A stretch of DNA of 19,312 bases from Brevundimonas sp. (lineage in GTDB: Bacteria > Pseudomonadota > Alphaproteobacteria > Caulobacterales > Caulobacteraceae), in the NCBI RefSeq assembly GCF_031082345.1, contig NZ_JAVHLH010000020.1:1-19312 (forward strand). Reading direction: 5' to 3'. The position numbers were made by a program, and so were the translations under genes. The notes below the pieces were generated by a model that was given only the letters and a program-made list of their open reading frames with translations, did no database searches and was not told the DNA's origin. Shown in pieces: positions 6,248-13,778 of the stretch; position 1 is the first letter of the stretch, and every line of letters starts with the position of its first letter.

Positions 6248-7192
6248 ATGGCGCACGACCACGGCCACGCCCACGATCATTCCGGCCACGACCACGGCGG
6301 TCATGACCATGCGCACGGCCATCACCACGGCCCTGTCGACACCGGCGACTGGCGCTACGCCGTCGGCCTGATCGTCAACCTGGCCTTCGTCGGGATCGAA
6401 TTCGGCGCCGGGATCTTCAGCGGCTCCACCGCCCTGATGGCCGACGCCGGGCACAATCTGTCGGATGTGCTGGGCCTGGCCATGGCCGGCGGCGCGGCCT
6501 GGCTGGCCCGCCGGGCCAGCGGCTCGCAGAACACCTATGGCTACGGCAAGGCGACCGTGCTGGCCGCCCTCGCCAACGCCCTGCTGCTGATCTTCGCCTG
6601 CGGGGCCATCGCCTTCGAGGCGGTGCGCCGTTTGGCCGAACCCGCCCCGGTGATGTCGGGCCTGATCATGGGCGTCGCCGCGGTCGGCTTCGTCATCAAT
6701 CTCGGCACGGCCCTGCTGTTCATGCGCGACCAGCACAGCGACCTGAACGCCCGCGGCGCCTATCTGCACATGATGGCCGACGCCGCCGTCTCGATCGGCG
6801 TGGTCATCGCCGGGGCGGTGATCATGGTCTCCGGCTGGTCGATCATCGACCCGCTCGTCAGCATCGTGATCGTCGCGGTGATCCTGTGGGGCACCTGGGG
6901 TCTGCTGAAGGATTCAGTCAATCTGGCGCTCGACGCGGCGCCGCGCGGCGTCGATGTCGCGGCCATCCGCGCCGCCTTCCTCGCCCTTCCGGGGGTCAGC
7001 GCCGTGCACGACCTGCACGTCTGGGGCCTGTCGACGACCGATACGGCCCTGACTGCCCACCTGGTCCACGACCGGCCCGATCCGGCGGCCCTGCTGGCCG
7101 AGGCGCAGGCCATGGCCCGCGTCCGCTTCGCCATCCGCCACACCACCCTGCAGCTGGAAGCCGGCGCCCTGCCGGATTGTCCGGACTGCTGA
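6248..7192 (+). CDS. Cation diffusion facilitator (CDF) zinc/cobalt exporter, His-rich
   Basis: This is a CzcD/ZitB-type proton antiporter that exports Zn2+ (also Co2+ or Cd2+ in relatives) across the inner membrane. Its 314 residues start with a 28-residue tail holding about a dozen His. Six helices follow. The membrane zinc site is visible as H69-x3-D73 (AGHNLSD) and H174-x3-D178 (HMMAD). The cytoplasmic dimer domain carries VHDLHVWGLSTTDTALTAHL. The protein ends in CPDC, a possible extra thiol metal ligand. No strong ribosome site is visible; the 10-nt gap after the upstream permease suggests translational coupling. Its stop is 5 nt from the stop of the convergent protease gene. Family assignment is secure; the specific metal is inferred. 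Confidence 0.95.
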   Translation: MAHDHGHAHDHSGHDHGGHDHAHGHHHGPVDTGDWRYAVGLIVNLAFVGIEFGAGIFSGSTALMADAGHNLSDVLGLAMAGGAAWLARRASGSQNTYGYGKATVLAALANALLLIFACGAIAFEAVRRLAEPAPVMSGLIMGVAAVGFVINLGTALLFMRDQHSDLNARGAYLHMMADAAVSIGVVIAGAVIMVSGWSIIDPLVSIVIVAVILWGTWGLLKDSVNLALDAAPRGVDVAAIRAAFLALPGVSAVHDLHVWGLSTTDTALTAHLVHDRPDPAALLAEAQAMARVRFAIRHTTLQLEAGALPDCPDC

Positions 7193-7197
7193 CCGCC

Positions 7198-8115
7198 TCA
7201 GTCCGCCGGCGGCAGGATCAGGCGATGGCCGGGGTAGTCGATCGTCACCATCCCCTGCGACCAGAACAGGGCGTTGCCGACGAAGCCCACCGCCTCCGGC
7301 CGGGCGAAATAGCCCTGGGCCGGCTGCACGATCAGGCGCGGCTCGTCCCACGCCAGCGGTCCGATCTCCAGCCGGCCGCCCGCGTGAACCGGCAGGCTCA
7401 CCTGACCGCCCGTGCCGCTGCCGCCCAGGGTGGCGATCGGGGCCGTCTCCGGCCGCTCGCCGCGCACCTGCGCCCACTGGCCTTGGCTGAGGTTGATCCA
7501 GACGTGCGGATCCTCGAACAGCCCGGCCCCGGAATCGTAACGCAGCGGCAGGGCCTCGCCGTCGATCACCGCCTCCAGCCGCAATATGCCGTTGTCGTCG
7601 GTGGTGGGGACGACCCGCCCGCACCCGCCCGCCCGCGCGCTCGCCTGCGACGGGGACGCGATGGCGATCCGCCCGCGGGCGAAGTCCAGCGTCACCACCA
7701 GCCCGGCGAGGGCGTCCGAGCCCAATATGCCCACCGCCGGCTCGCCGCCCGGCCCCTGCAGGCCGCTGAGGTCAGACGTGGTCGGCTCGATTGTCGGCAG
7801 GGCGAGATCGCCCAGTCTCAGGTCCTCGACCCGGGTCCCGCCGGCCTCGATCACGCCGGCCGTGCCCTCGACCCGGCTCCCCGCCAGCGCCGGCAGGCCG
7901 GACCGCGCGGCGAAGCCGGCGTCGAGCGCCGAGCGATTGGCCCCGGTGTCCAGCAGCAGCCACACCGGCTCGCCGTCCGGTCCGATCCGCGCCCGGACGA
8001 ACCCTACGTGGGCCGAATAGCCCGACTCGACCACATTGGCGGTGCGAAGCGTTTCGAAGGCGGCGTCGCAGGCCGGGTCGGCGGCCAGCAGGGACAGGGC
8101 GAGGCTGATCAGCAT
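7198..8115 (-). CDS. Exported retropepsin-like aspartic protease with two lobes
   Basis: This 305-residue protein begins with a short signal peptide ([15 protein letters not shown]). It has an aspartic-protease active site [10 protein letters not shown] (D56-T-G), followed by [10 protein letters not shown] (127-136), the psi-loop companion typical of retropepsin-like bacterial proteases. A second, weaker lobe shows RYDSGAG (D194-S-G) and ends with GFVGNALFW. This gives a duplicated arrangement as in pepsin-like folding within one chain. Periplasmic location is expected. AAGGGAG precedes the ATG at 8115 with good spacing. It is divergent from the COG0523 GTPase (110-nt shared upstream region) and convergent with the CDF gene. 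Substrate is unknown, and a link to metal handling is only suggested by position. Confidence 0.85.
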   Translation of the reverse strand: MLISLALSLLAADPACDAAFETLRTANVVESGYSAHVGFVRARIGPDGEPVWLLLDTGANRSALDAGFAARSGLPALAGSRVEGTAGVIEAGGTRVEDLRLGDLALPTIEPTTSDLSGLQGPGGEPAVGILGSDALAGLVVTLDFARGRIAIASPSQASARAGGCGRVVPTTDDNGILRLEAVIDGEALPLRYDSGAGLFEDPHVWINLSQGQWAQVRGERPETAPIATLGGSGTGGQVSLPVHAGGRLEIGPLAWDEPRLIVQPAQGYFARPEAVGFVGNALFWSQGMVTIDYPGHRLILPPAD

Positions 8116-8225
8116 GGGGGCTCCCTTGTTGGGCCCGGACTCCAGCCCCGCTTCACCCGCTCCGCAAGTTAAGTCTCTTTCATCTCGCGCCCGGGCTGAC
8201 TATCTCAGCCGCCGAAAGGCCTTCC

Positions 8226-9287
8226 ATGACAGACAAGATCCCCGTCACCGTCCTCACCGGCTACCTCGGCGCCGGCAAGACGACCCTGCTGAACCGCATC
8301 CTCACCGAGGACCACGGCAAGCGCTACGCCGTCATCGTCAACGAGTTCGGCGAGATCGGCATCGACAACGACCTGGTCGTCGGCGCTGACGAGGACGTGT
8401 TCGAGATGAACAACGGCTGCGTCTGCTGCACCGTGCGCGGCGACCTGATCCGCGTCGTGGCCGGCCTGATGAAGCGCCAGCGCCCGGGCAAGCCCGCCTT
8501 CGACGCCATCATCGTCGAGACGACCGGCCTCGCTGATCCCGGCCCGGTGGCCCAAACCTTCTTCGTCGACGAGGACGTCAAGGCCAAGACCCAGCTGGAC
8601 AGCGTTACGGCCCTGGTCGACGCCAAACACGTCATGGCCCGGCTGGACGACAGCAAGGAGGCCCGCGAACAGGTGGCCTTCGCCGACCGCATCATCCTCA
8701 ACAAGGTCGACCTGGCCTCGGAAGACGAACTGGTCGCCGTCGAGGCGCGGCTGCGCAAGCTCAATCCGCTCGCCCCCATCACCCGCGCCGAGCGGGCTGA
8801 TGTGCCGCTCGACCAGGTCCTCGGCCTCGGCGGCTTCGACCTCGAGCGCATCCTCGACATCAATCCCGAGTTCGCCAATCCGCCCCATGGCGAGGCCGGC
8901 CACGTCCACGACGAGCACTGCGGCCATGACCACCACGGCCACGGCCATCATCACGACCATGCCCATGGCGCGCGCGGTCACGCCCACGAGGACGACATCA
9001 AGGGCATCTCCCTGTCGCTCGAGACGCCGATGAACGGGGCCAAATTCACCGCCTGGCTCGATCGTCTCCTGGGCGAGCAGGGCCAGAACATCCTGCGCGC
9101 CAAGGGCATCATCGACGTCCAGGGCGAGGATCGCCGCCTCGTCTTCCAGGCCGTGCACATGATCCTCGAGGGCGAGCTGCAGAAGCCCTGGGGCCAGACC
9201 GAGCGCCGCTGGTCCCGCGCCGTCTTCATCGGCCGCGACCTCGACGAGGCCGAACTGCGCAAGGGTTTCGAGGCCTGCGCCGCATGA
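8226..9287 (+). CDS. COG0523/CobW-family GTPase, putative zinc metallochaperone
   Basis: This is a G3E-family P-loop GTPase of 353 residues. The Walker A is GYLGAGKTT (12-20), the nucleotide-gated metal site is GCVCC (C65, C67, C68), ETTG (98-101) is the G3 motif and NKVD (159-162) the base-specificity motif. A His-rich loop (221-254, about 16 His) separates it from a CobW C-terminal domain (258-353). Such proteins use GTP to insert or allocate metals; the Cys-x-Cys-Cys plus His-rich type is linked to zinc supply (ZNG1, YeiR, ZagA) as well as cobalamin cobalt. No cobalamin genes are near, while zinc-type genes are, so zinc is favoured. It is first of a run of four plus-strand genes, overlapping the next by ATGA. 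Confidence 0.93.
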   Translation: MTDKIPVTVLTGYLGAGKTTLLNRILTEDHGKRYAVIVNEFGEIGIDNDLVVGADEDVFEMNNGCVCCTVRGDLIRVVAGLMKRQRPGKPAFDAIIVETTGLADPGPVAQTFFVDEDVKAKTQLDSVTALVDAKHVMARLDDSKEAREQVAFADRIILNKVDLASEDELVAVEARLRKLNPLAPITRAERADVPLDQVLGLGGFDLERILDINPEFANPPHGEAGHVHDEHCGHDHHGHGHHHDHAHGARGHAHEDDIKGISLSLETPMNGAKFTAWLDRLLGEQGQNILRAKGIIDVQGEDRRLVFQAVHMILEGELQKPWGQTERRWSRAVFIGRDLDEAELRKGFEACAA

Positions 9288-9727
9288 CCGGCGCGGTCGA
9301 TCCGACCCGCGAGGCGATGGCGGCCTTCCGCGACCTGCCGCTCGACCGGCCGATCGCCATGCTCAACCTGCTGCGGTTCCGCGAGCGGGCCGACTACGCC
9401 GCGGACGTGGACGCCGCCATCCGCCGCGACGTCGGCGGGGCCGAGGCCTACGCCGCCTACGGCCGCGCCGCCGCGGCGCCGTTCGCGCGCGCCGGCGGCC
9501 GCCAGATCTGGCTGGGAACGCCGCGGCTGACGGTGATCGGGCCGGAGACGGAAGCCTGGGACCTCGCCTTCATCGCCGAATATCCGTCGGGCGAGGCCTT
9601 CCTCGGCATGCTGCGCGATCCCGAATATCGCGCGGCGGTCGTGCACCGGCAGGCGGCGGTCGCCGATTCCCGCCTGATCCTTTGCGATGCGCGGCGGCCG
9701 GGGACGGCGTTCGGAGCCGACGCATGA
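9284..9727 (+). CDS. DUF1330-like protein
   Basis: This 147-residue protein is Ala/Arg-rich and soluble, without a signal peptide. The pattern AMLNLLRF early (29-36) and [20 protein letters not shown] later matches DUF1330, a ferredoxin-like (dimeric alpha-beta barrel) fold. No catalytic role is established for most members. Its ATG at 9284 overlaps the stop of the COG0523 GTPase gene (ATGA), and its own stop overlaps the next start in the same way. Translation of the three is therefore probably coupled. This suggests a shared process, but the contribution of this protein is unknown. Confidence 0.78.
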   Translation: MTGAVDPTREAMAAFRDLPLDRPIAMLNLLRFRERADYAADVDAAIRRDVGGAEAYAAYGRAAAAPFARAGGRQIWLGTPRLTVIGPETEAWDLAFIAEYPSGEAFLGMLRDPEYRAAVVHRQAAVADSRLILCDARRPGTAFGADA

Positions 9728-9951
9728 ACCCGCCCCCCAAACCCCTGCCGGTCAGCGGACGCGAGGCGGTGCTGCGCTACGACACGCCGGATTTCGATGT
9801 CGTCCAGGCGGGGGATCATGTGCGTTGCGCCGTCTCCGGAAAGCCGATCCCTCTCGAGCGCCTGACCTATTGGAGCGTCGAGCTGCAGGAGGCCTACGCC
9901 AACGCCGAACTGATGACCCGCCGCTGGGTCGAGACCCGCCGCGCGACCTGA
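9724..9951 (+). CDS. DUF2093 small protein
   Basis: This 75-residue protein fits DUF2093, a small family common in alphaproteobacteria: LRYDTPDFDVVQAGDHVRCA (17-36) followed by SGKPIPLERLTYWSVELQEA (38-57). It has a single Cys (C35) and no membrane segment. The function is not known. The phrase 'CAVSGKPIPLE' looks like half of a zinc-ribbon-type turn, but the second Cys pair is missing. I chose the ATG at 9724 because it overlaps the upstream stop as ATGA and begins just before the conserved core. A start at 9682 would add an unconserved stretch inside the previous gene. Confidence 0.8.
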   Translation: MNPPPKPLPVSGREAVLRYDTPDFDVVQAGDHVRCAVSGKPIPLERLTYWSVELQEAYANAELMTRRWVETRRAT

Positions 9952-9965
9952 CCGCCGCCGCGCCG

Positions 9966-9992
9966 TTGACGCGCGGCGCCCGGCCTCTAAAC
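9966..9992 (+). promoter_or_regulatory. Possible Caulobacter-type promoter before the WD40 gene
   Basis: TTGACGC (9966-9972) equals the -35 element described for the Caulobacter housekeeping sigma factor (TTGACGS). CTAAAC (9987-9992) only partly fits its -10 element (GCTANAWC). The start would fall at or very near the ATG at 10000, making a leaderless or near-leaderless message. The -10 match is weak. Confidence 0.25.
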
Positions 9993-9999
9993 GGAACCC

Positions 10000-10971
10000 A
10001 TGAAGACCCAGACCTTCGACGCCCAGGTGACCGCCGCCCTGTTCGACGCGAGCAGCGCGGTGTTCGCGCTCGGCGACGGCTCGGTCCGGTTCGAGGGCGG
10101 CGAGTTCAGCGCGGCGCATGACGGCGCCATCCTGTGCGCCGCCGTCCATCCGTCCGGCGACGGCGTGGTCACCGGCGGCGACGACGGCCGCGTGATCTGG
10201 CACCGGCGCGGCGAGGCGGGGGTTCTGGCCACCGCCAAGGGCCAGTGGATCGACGCCATCGACGCCTCGGCCGGGAGCGGCCTGATCGCCTTTTCGGCCG
10301 GCAAGACCCTGTCGGTGATCGACGCGAAGGACGCCGGCTTCCGCCGCGACTTCCAGCATGAGCGCACCGTCTCCGGCGTGGCCTTCGAGCCAAAGGGCCG
10401 GCGCATCGCCACCTCGACCTACGGCGGCGCGGCCCTGTGGTTCGCCCGCATCGCCGACCAGAAGCCGACCTTCCTGAAGTGGGCGGGTTCCCACACCGGC
10501 GTGACATGGTCGCCCGACGGCGCCTTCGTGGTCACCGCCATGCAGGACAACCAGCTGCACGGCTGGCGCATCAAGGACCAGAAGAACCTGCGCATGGGCG
10601 GCTATCCGTCCAAGGTTCGCTCGATCAGCTTCCTGTCCAATGGCCAGCTGCTGGCCACCTCGGGCGCCCAGGGCGTGGTGCTGTGGCCCTTCATCGGCTC
10701 GAACGGACCTATGGGTCGCGAGGCCACCGAGATCGGCTTCGACGAGGGCAGCCTCGTGGCCCTGGTGGCGTCGCAGCCGAAGCATCCGGTGGTGTCCGCC
10801 GGCCTGAACGACGGCCGCGTCTGGCTGGCCGATCCGGCCGGGCGGGGACTGAATTTCCTCAAGGCGGAGAAGGGCGCGGCCATCACCGCCCTGGCCATGA
10901 GCGCGGACGCCCGCCGTGTCGCCTGGGCCGACGAGGATGGCCAGGCCGGGGTGGCGGACGTCCAGGACTGA
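10000..10971 (+). CDS. WD40-repeat beta-propeller protein
   Basis: This 323-residue protein consists of repeated blades of about 40-45 residues with WD40 spacing: HDGAILCAAVHPSGDGVVTGGDDGRVIWH, then FEPKGRRIATSTYGGAALWF, WSPDGAFVVTAMQDNQLHGW, FLSNGQLLATSGAQGVVLWP and LNDGRVWLAD. Seven blades fit the length. There is no signal peptide, so it should be cytoplasmic. WD40 propellers act as protein-binding platforms, and no enzyme motif is present. It lies 48 nt after the DUF2093 gene and has only a weak ribosome site (GGAA). Its position behind a COG0523 GTPase makes it a candidate partner or client-binding subunit for that chaperone. That is inference from context. Confidence 0.87.
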   Translation: MKTQTFDAQVTAALFDASSAVFALGDGSVRFEGGEFSAAHDGAILCAAVHPSGDGVVTGGDDGRVIWHRRGEAGVLATAKGQWIDAIDASAGSGLIAFSAGKTLSVIDAKDAGFRRDFQHERTVSGVAFEPKGRRIATSTYGGAALWFARIADQKPTFLKWAGSHTGVTWSPDGAFVVTAMQDNQLHGWRIKDQKNLRMGGYPSKVRSISFLSNGQLLATSGAQGVVLWPFIGSNGPMGREATEIGFDEGSLVALVASQPKHPVVSAGLNDGRVWLADPAGRGLNFLKAEKGAAITALAMSADARRVAWADEDGQAGVADVQD

Positions 10972-11012
10972 CCCCCTTGCTCTCGGCCCCAGTCCCGCCC
11001 CACCATCGCGGA

Positions 11013-11708
11013 ATGACCGGGCCCGCCATGATCAGAAAGCGACAACGGCCGGTGCTGACGGTCTTTCTGGCCCTCGTCGCGCTCCTCCTCGGCTCGATCA
11101 TCGTCCACCGTCTGGTCCCGCCGCCGCTGACCTTCCTGATGGTCACCCGATCGCTCGAGGGCGAGGGCCTGTCCTACCGCTGGCGCGGGCTGGACGACAT
11201 CTCGCCGCGACTGGTCGAGGCGGTGATCGCCTCGGAGGATTCGACCTTCTGCGCCCACCACGGCTTCGACATGAAGGCCATCGAAAAGGCGCTGAAGGCC
11301 AATGAGCGCGGCGGGCGCATCCGCGGCGGCTCGACCATCAGCCAGCAGACCGCCAAGAACGTCTATCTGTGGCCGGGCCGCGACTGGATCCGCAAGGGAC
11401 TGGAGGCCGGCTACACCGTCCTGATCGAGACGCTGTGGGGCAAGCGCCGGATCATGGAGGTCTATCTGAATGTCGCCGAATGGGCCCCCGGCGTCTACGG
11501 CGCCGAGGCGGCGGCGCAGCACTGGTTCGGCAAGTCGGCCGCCGATCTCAGCCCGCGCGAGGCGGCGCGGCTGGCGGCCATCCTGCCGTCGCCCCGGCGC
11601 TACAACGCCTCCGCCCCCGGCCCCTACGTCCGGCGCCGGGCCTCGCGGGTGCAGGCGGCCATGGGCACGGTGCGCAACGACGGCCTCGCCGGCTGCGTCC
11701 TGGATTAA
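11013..11708 (+). CDS. mtgA: Monofunctional biosynthetic peptidoglycan transglycosylase
   Basis: This GT51 glycosyltransferase polymerises lipid II into glycan strands at the outer face of the inner membrane. The 231-residue protein has one N-terminal membrane anchor (about 13-32). The GT51 motifs follow in order: IASEDSTFCAHHGFD with catalytic E75, RGGSTISQQTAKNVYLW (104-120), KRRIMEVYLNVAEWAPGVYG (144-163) and the region around ARLAAILPSPRRYNA. There is no transpeptidase domain, so it is MtgA rather than a class A PBP. ATGs at 11013 and 11028 are both possible, each with only weak ribosome sites. It lies about 40 nt after the WD40 gene. Confidence 0.95.
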   Translation: MTGPAMIRKRQRPVLTVFLALVALLLGSIIVHRLVPPPLTFLMVTRSLEGEGLSYRWRGLDDISPRLVEAVIASEDSTFCAHHGFDMKAIEKALKANERGGRIRGGSTISQQTAKNVYLWPGRDWIRKGLEAGYTVLIETLWGKRRIMEVYLNVAEWAPGVYGAEAAAQHWFGKSAADLSPREAARLAAILPSPRRYNASAPGPYVRRRASRVQAAMGTVRNDGLAGCVLD

Positions 11709-11799
11709 CCGTCAAGCTTGACCTGCCGGCTCCGCTGGCTTCCCTTGCGCGCCGACAAGGCGGAGCAACCGCCTGATGAGAAACGCCCGGGAGATCTCC

Positions 11800-13656
11800 A
11801 TGAAACGCACCCTGATGACGGCCGCCGCCGCCTGCGCCCTGACCGCCAGCCTCGCGGCCTGCGCCAGCATGGAGGCGAACGCCCAGGCGCCCGCGCCCGC
11901 GCCTGACGCCTTCGCCTTCCCGGCCACGCCGGACGGCGCGCGCGCCTTTGTCGAGGACGCCGAGGCGCGGCTGACCGAGCTCAGCGAATATGCGGGCCGC
12001 GTCGCCTGGGTGCGCAACACCTACATCACCCACGACACCATGTGGCTCGAGTCCCGGGCCAACGCCGAATACACCGAACTGGGCGTGCAACTGGCGACCG
12101 ACGCCGCCCGCTTCAACGACGTCCAGGTCGACGCCGCCACCCGCCGCAAGCTGAATATCCTGCGCCAGAGCCTGACCCTGCCGGCGCCCAACCGGCCGGG
12201 CGCCGCGACCGAACTGGCCGAGATCGCCACGCGGCTGGACTCGACCTACGCCACCGGTCGGTTCGAGCACGAGGGCGAGCAGATCACCCTGAACCAGGCC
12301 GAGGAGATCATCGCCGAGTCCCGCGATCCGGCGGTGACGCGGGCCGTCTACGAAGGCTGGCGGACGGTCTCTCCGGGGATGCGCGACGACTACGCCCGGC
12401 TGGTCGAGGTCGCCAATGAGGGCGCGCGCGATCTCGGCTACGCCGACACCGGCGCCATGTGGCGGTCCGGCTACGATATGGATCCGGACGCCTTCGCGGC
12501 CGAGACCGATCGTCTGTGGAACCAGGTCCAGCCCTTCTACGAGAATCTGCACTGCTATGTGCGCTCGCGCCTGAACGCGAAATACGGCGACGCGGTCCAG
12601 CCCGACACCGGCCCGATCCGCGCCGACCTGCTGGGCAATATGTGGTCGCAGCAGTGGGGCAACATCTACGATGTGGTGGCGCCCGCCAACCTGCCGGACT
12701 CCAGCTACGACCTGACCGAACTGCTGGTCGAGGCGGATTACACCCCCGAGAAGATCGCCCGGACCTCGGAGCAGTTCTACACCTCGGTGGGTCTCGCCCC
12801 CCTGCCGGAATCCTTCTGGGAGCGTTCGCAGATCGTGCGCCCCGAGGGTCGCGAGGTGGTCTGCCACGCCTCCGCCTGGAACGTCGACAATGTCGAGGAC
12901 CTGCGCATCAAGATGTGCACGCGGGTCAACGCCGAAGACTTCCAGACCATGCACCACGAGCTGGGGCACAACTACTACCAGCGCGCCTACAACCAGCAGC
13001 CCTTCCTGTTCCGCAACGGGGCCAATGACGGCTTCCACGAGGCGATCGGCGACTTTGCGGCCCTCTCGGCCCAGACCCCGACCTACCTGAACCAGATCGG
13101 CCTTCTGGACACGATCCCGGGCGAGGAAGAGGACATCCCCTTCCTGCTCAAGACCGCGCTCGACAAGATCGCCTTCCTGCCGTTCGGCCTGATGGTCGAC
13201 CGCTGGCGCTGGGACGTCCAGTCGGGCAAGACCACGCCGGCTCAGTACAACGACGCCTGGTCGGCCAATATGCTGCGCTATCAGGGCCTCGTGCCGCCCG
13301 GACCGCGGCCCGCGGACGCCTTCGACCCGGGCGCCAAATACCACATCCCCGGCAACGTCCCGTACACCCGCTACTTCCTCGCCCACATCTACCAGTTCCA
13401 GTTCCACCGGGCCGCCTGCGAGCAGGCCGGCTGGACCGGGCCGCTGCATCGCTGCTCGGTCTACGGCGACGAGGAGGTCGGCCGCCGCTTCAACGCCATG
13501 ATGGAGATGGGCCAGTCGCGCCCGTGGCCCGAGGCGATGGAAGCCTTCACCGGCCAGCGCGAGAACGACGCCTCGGCGGTCGCCGAATATTTCGCGCCGC
13601 TGAACGCCTGGCTCACCGAGCAGAATCGCGGCGAGGACTGCGGCTGGGAGGCCTGA
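11800..13656 (+). CDS. M2-family (angiotensin-converting-enzyme-like) peptidyl-dipeptidase lipoprotein
   Basis: This is a zinc peptidyl-dipeptidase that should remove C-terminal dipeptides from peptides. In a 618-residue protein the zinc site is H386-E-L-G-H390 in MHHELGHNYYQRAY, with the third ligand E414 in GFHEAIGD. The 27-residue spacing from the HEXXH Glu equals that of human ACE. The upstream region NAEDFQTMHHE and downstream TPTYLNQIGLL also follow the family. The N-terminus is a lipoprotein signal with lipobox LAAC (C21), so it is probably membrane-anchored and periplasmic. The ATG at 11800 has GGGAG at 11789-11793. An ATG at 11776 is less likely because it lacks one. The 91-nt gap before it holds a 12-bp palindrome (11711-11722) of unknown meaning. 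Confidence 0.93.
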   Translation: MKRTLMTAAAACALTASLAACASMEANAQAPAPAPDAFAFPATPDGARAFVEDAEARLTELSEYAGRVAWVRNTYITHDTMWLESRANAEYTELGVQLATDAARFNDVQVDAATRRKLNILRQSLTLPAPNRPGAATELAEIATRLDSTYATGRFEHEGEQITLNQAEEIIAESRDPAVTRAVYEGWRTVSPGMRDDYARLVEVANEGARDLGYADTGAMWRSGYDMDPDAFAAETDRLWNQVQPFYENLHCYVRSRLNAKYGDAVQPDTGPIRADLLGNMWSQQWGNIYDVVAPANLPDSSYDLTELLVEADYTPEKIARTSEQFYTSVGLAPLPESFWERSQIVRPEGREVVCHASAWNVDNVEDLRIKMCTRVNAEDFQTMHHELGHNYYQRAYNQQPFLFRNGANDGFHEAIGDFAALSAQTPTYLNQIGLLDTIPGEEEDIPFLLKTALDKIAFLPFGLMVDRWRWDVQSGKTTPAQYNDAWSANMLRYQGLVPPGPRPADAFDPGAKYHIPGNVPYTRYFLAHIYQFQFHRAACEQAGWTGPLHRCSVYGDEEVGRRFNAMMEMGQSRPWPEAMEAFTGQRENDASAVAEYFAPLNAWLTEQNRGEDCGWEA

Positions 13657-13778
13657 TCGCCCGCGGGCCGGCGGCCGTTAACCGTCGGCGTTGGGCCTTC
13701 TCTTAACCGGGTTCGTGCATTCTCGGCCGGATGACCGTGGGCGGATTGCGCGCACGGCGAAGGCGGCTGGGAACGGCG

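Noticed and set aside
8116..8225. Zur-like site between the protease and the COG0523 GTPase
   Set aside because: Searched by eye; GTTAAG is present but there is no matching second half, so no operator is claimed.
11711..11722. 12-bp palindrome GTCAAGCTTGAC after mtgA
   Set aside because: Too short and without a loop or T-tract; could be chance. No terminator or operator claimed.
11548..13449. Minus-strand open frame of 633 codons opposite the M2 peptidase
   Set aside because: It is the antisense shadow of a gene with a complete ACE zinc site. No recognisable domain or ribosome site.
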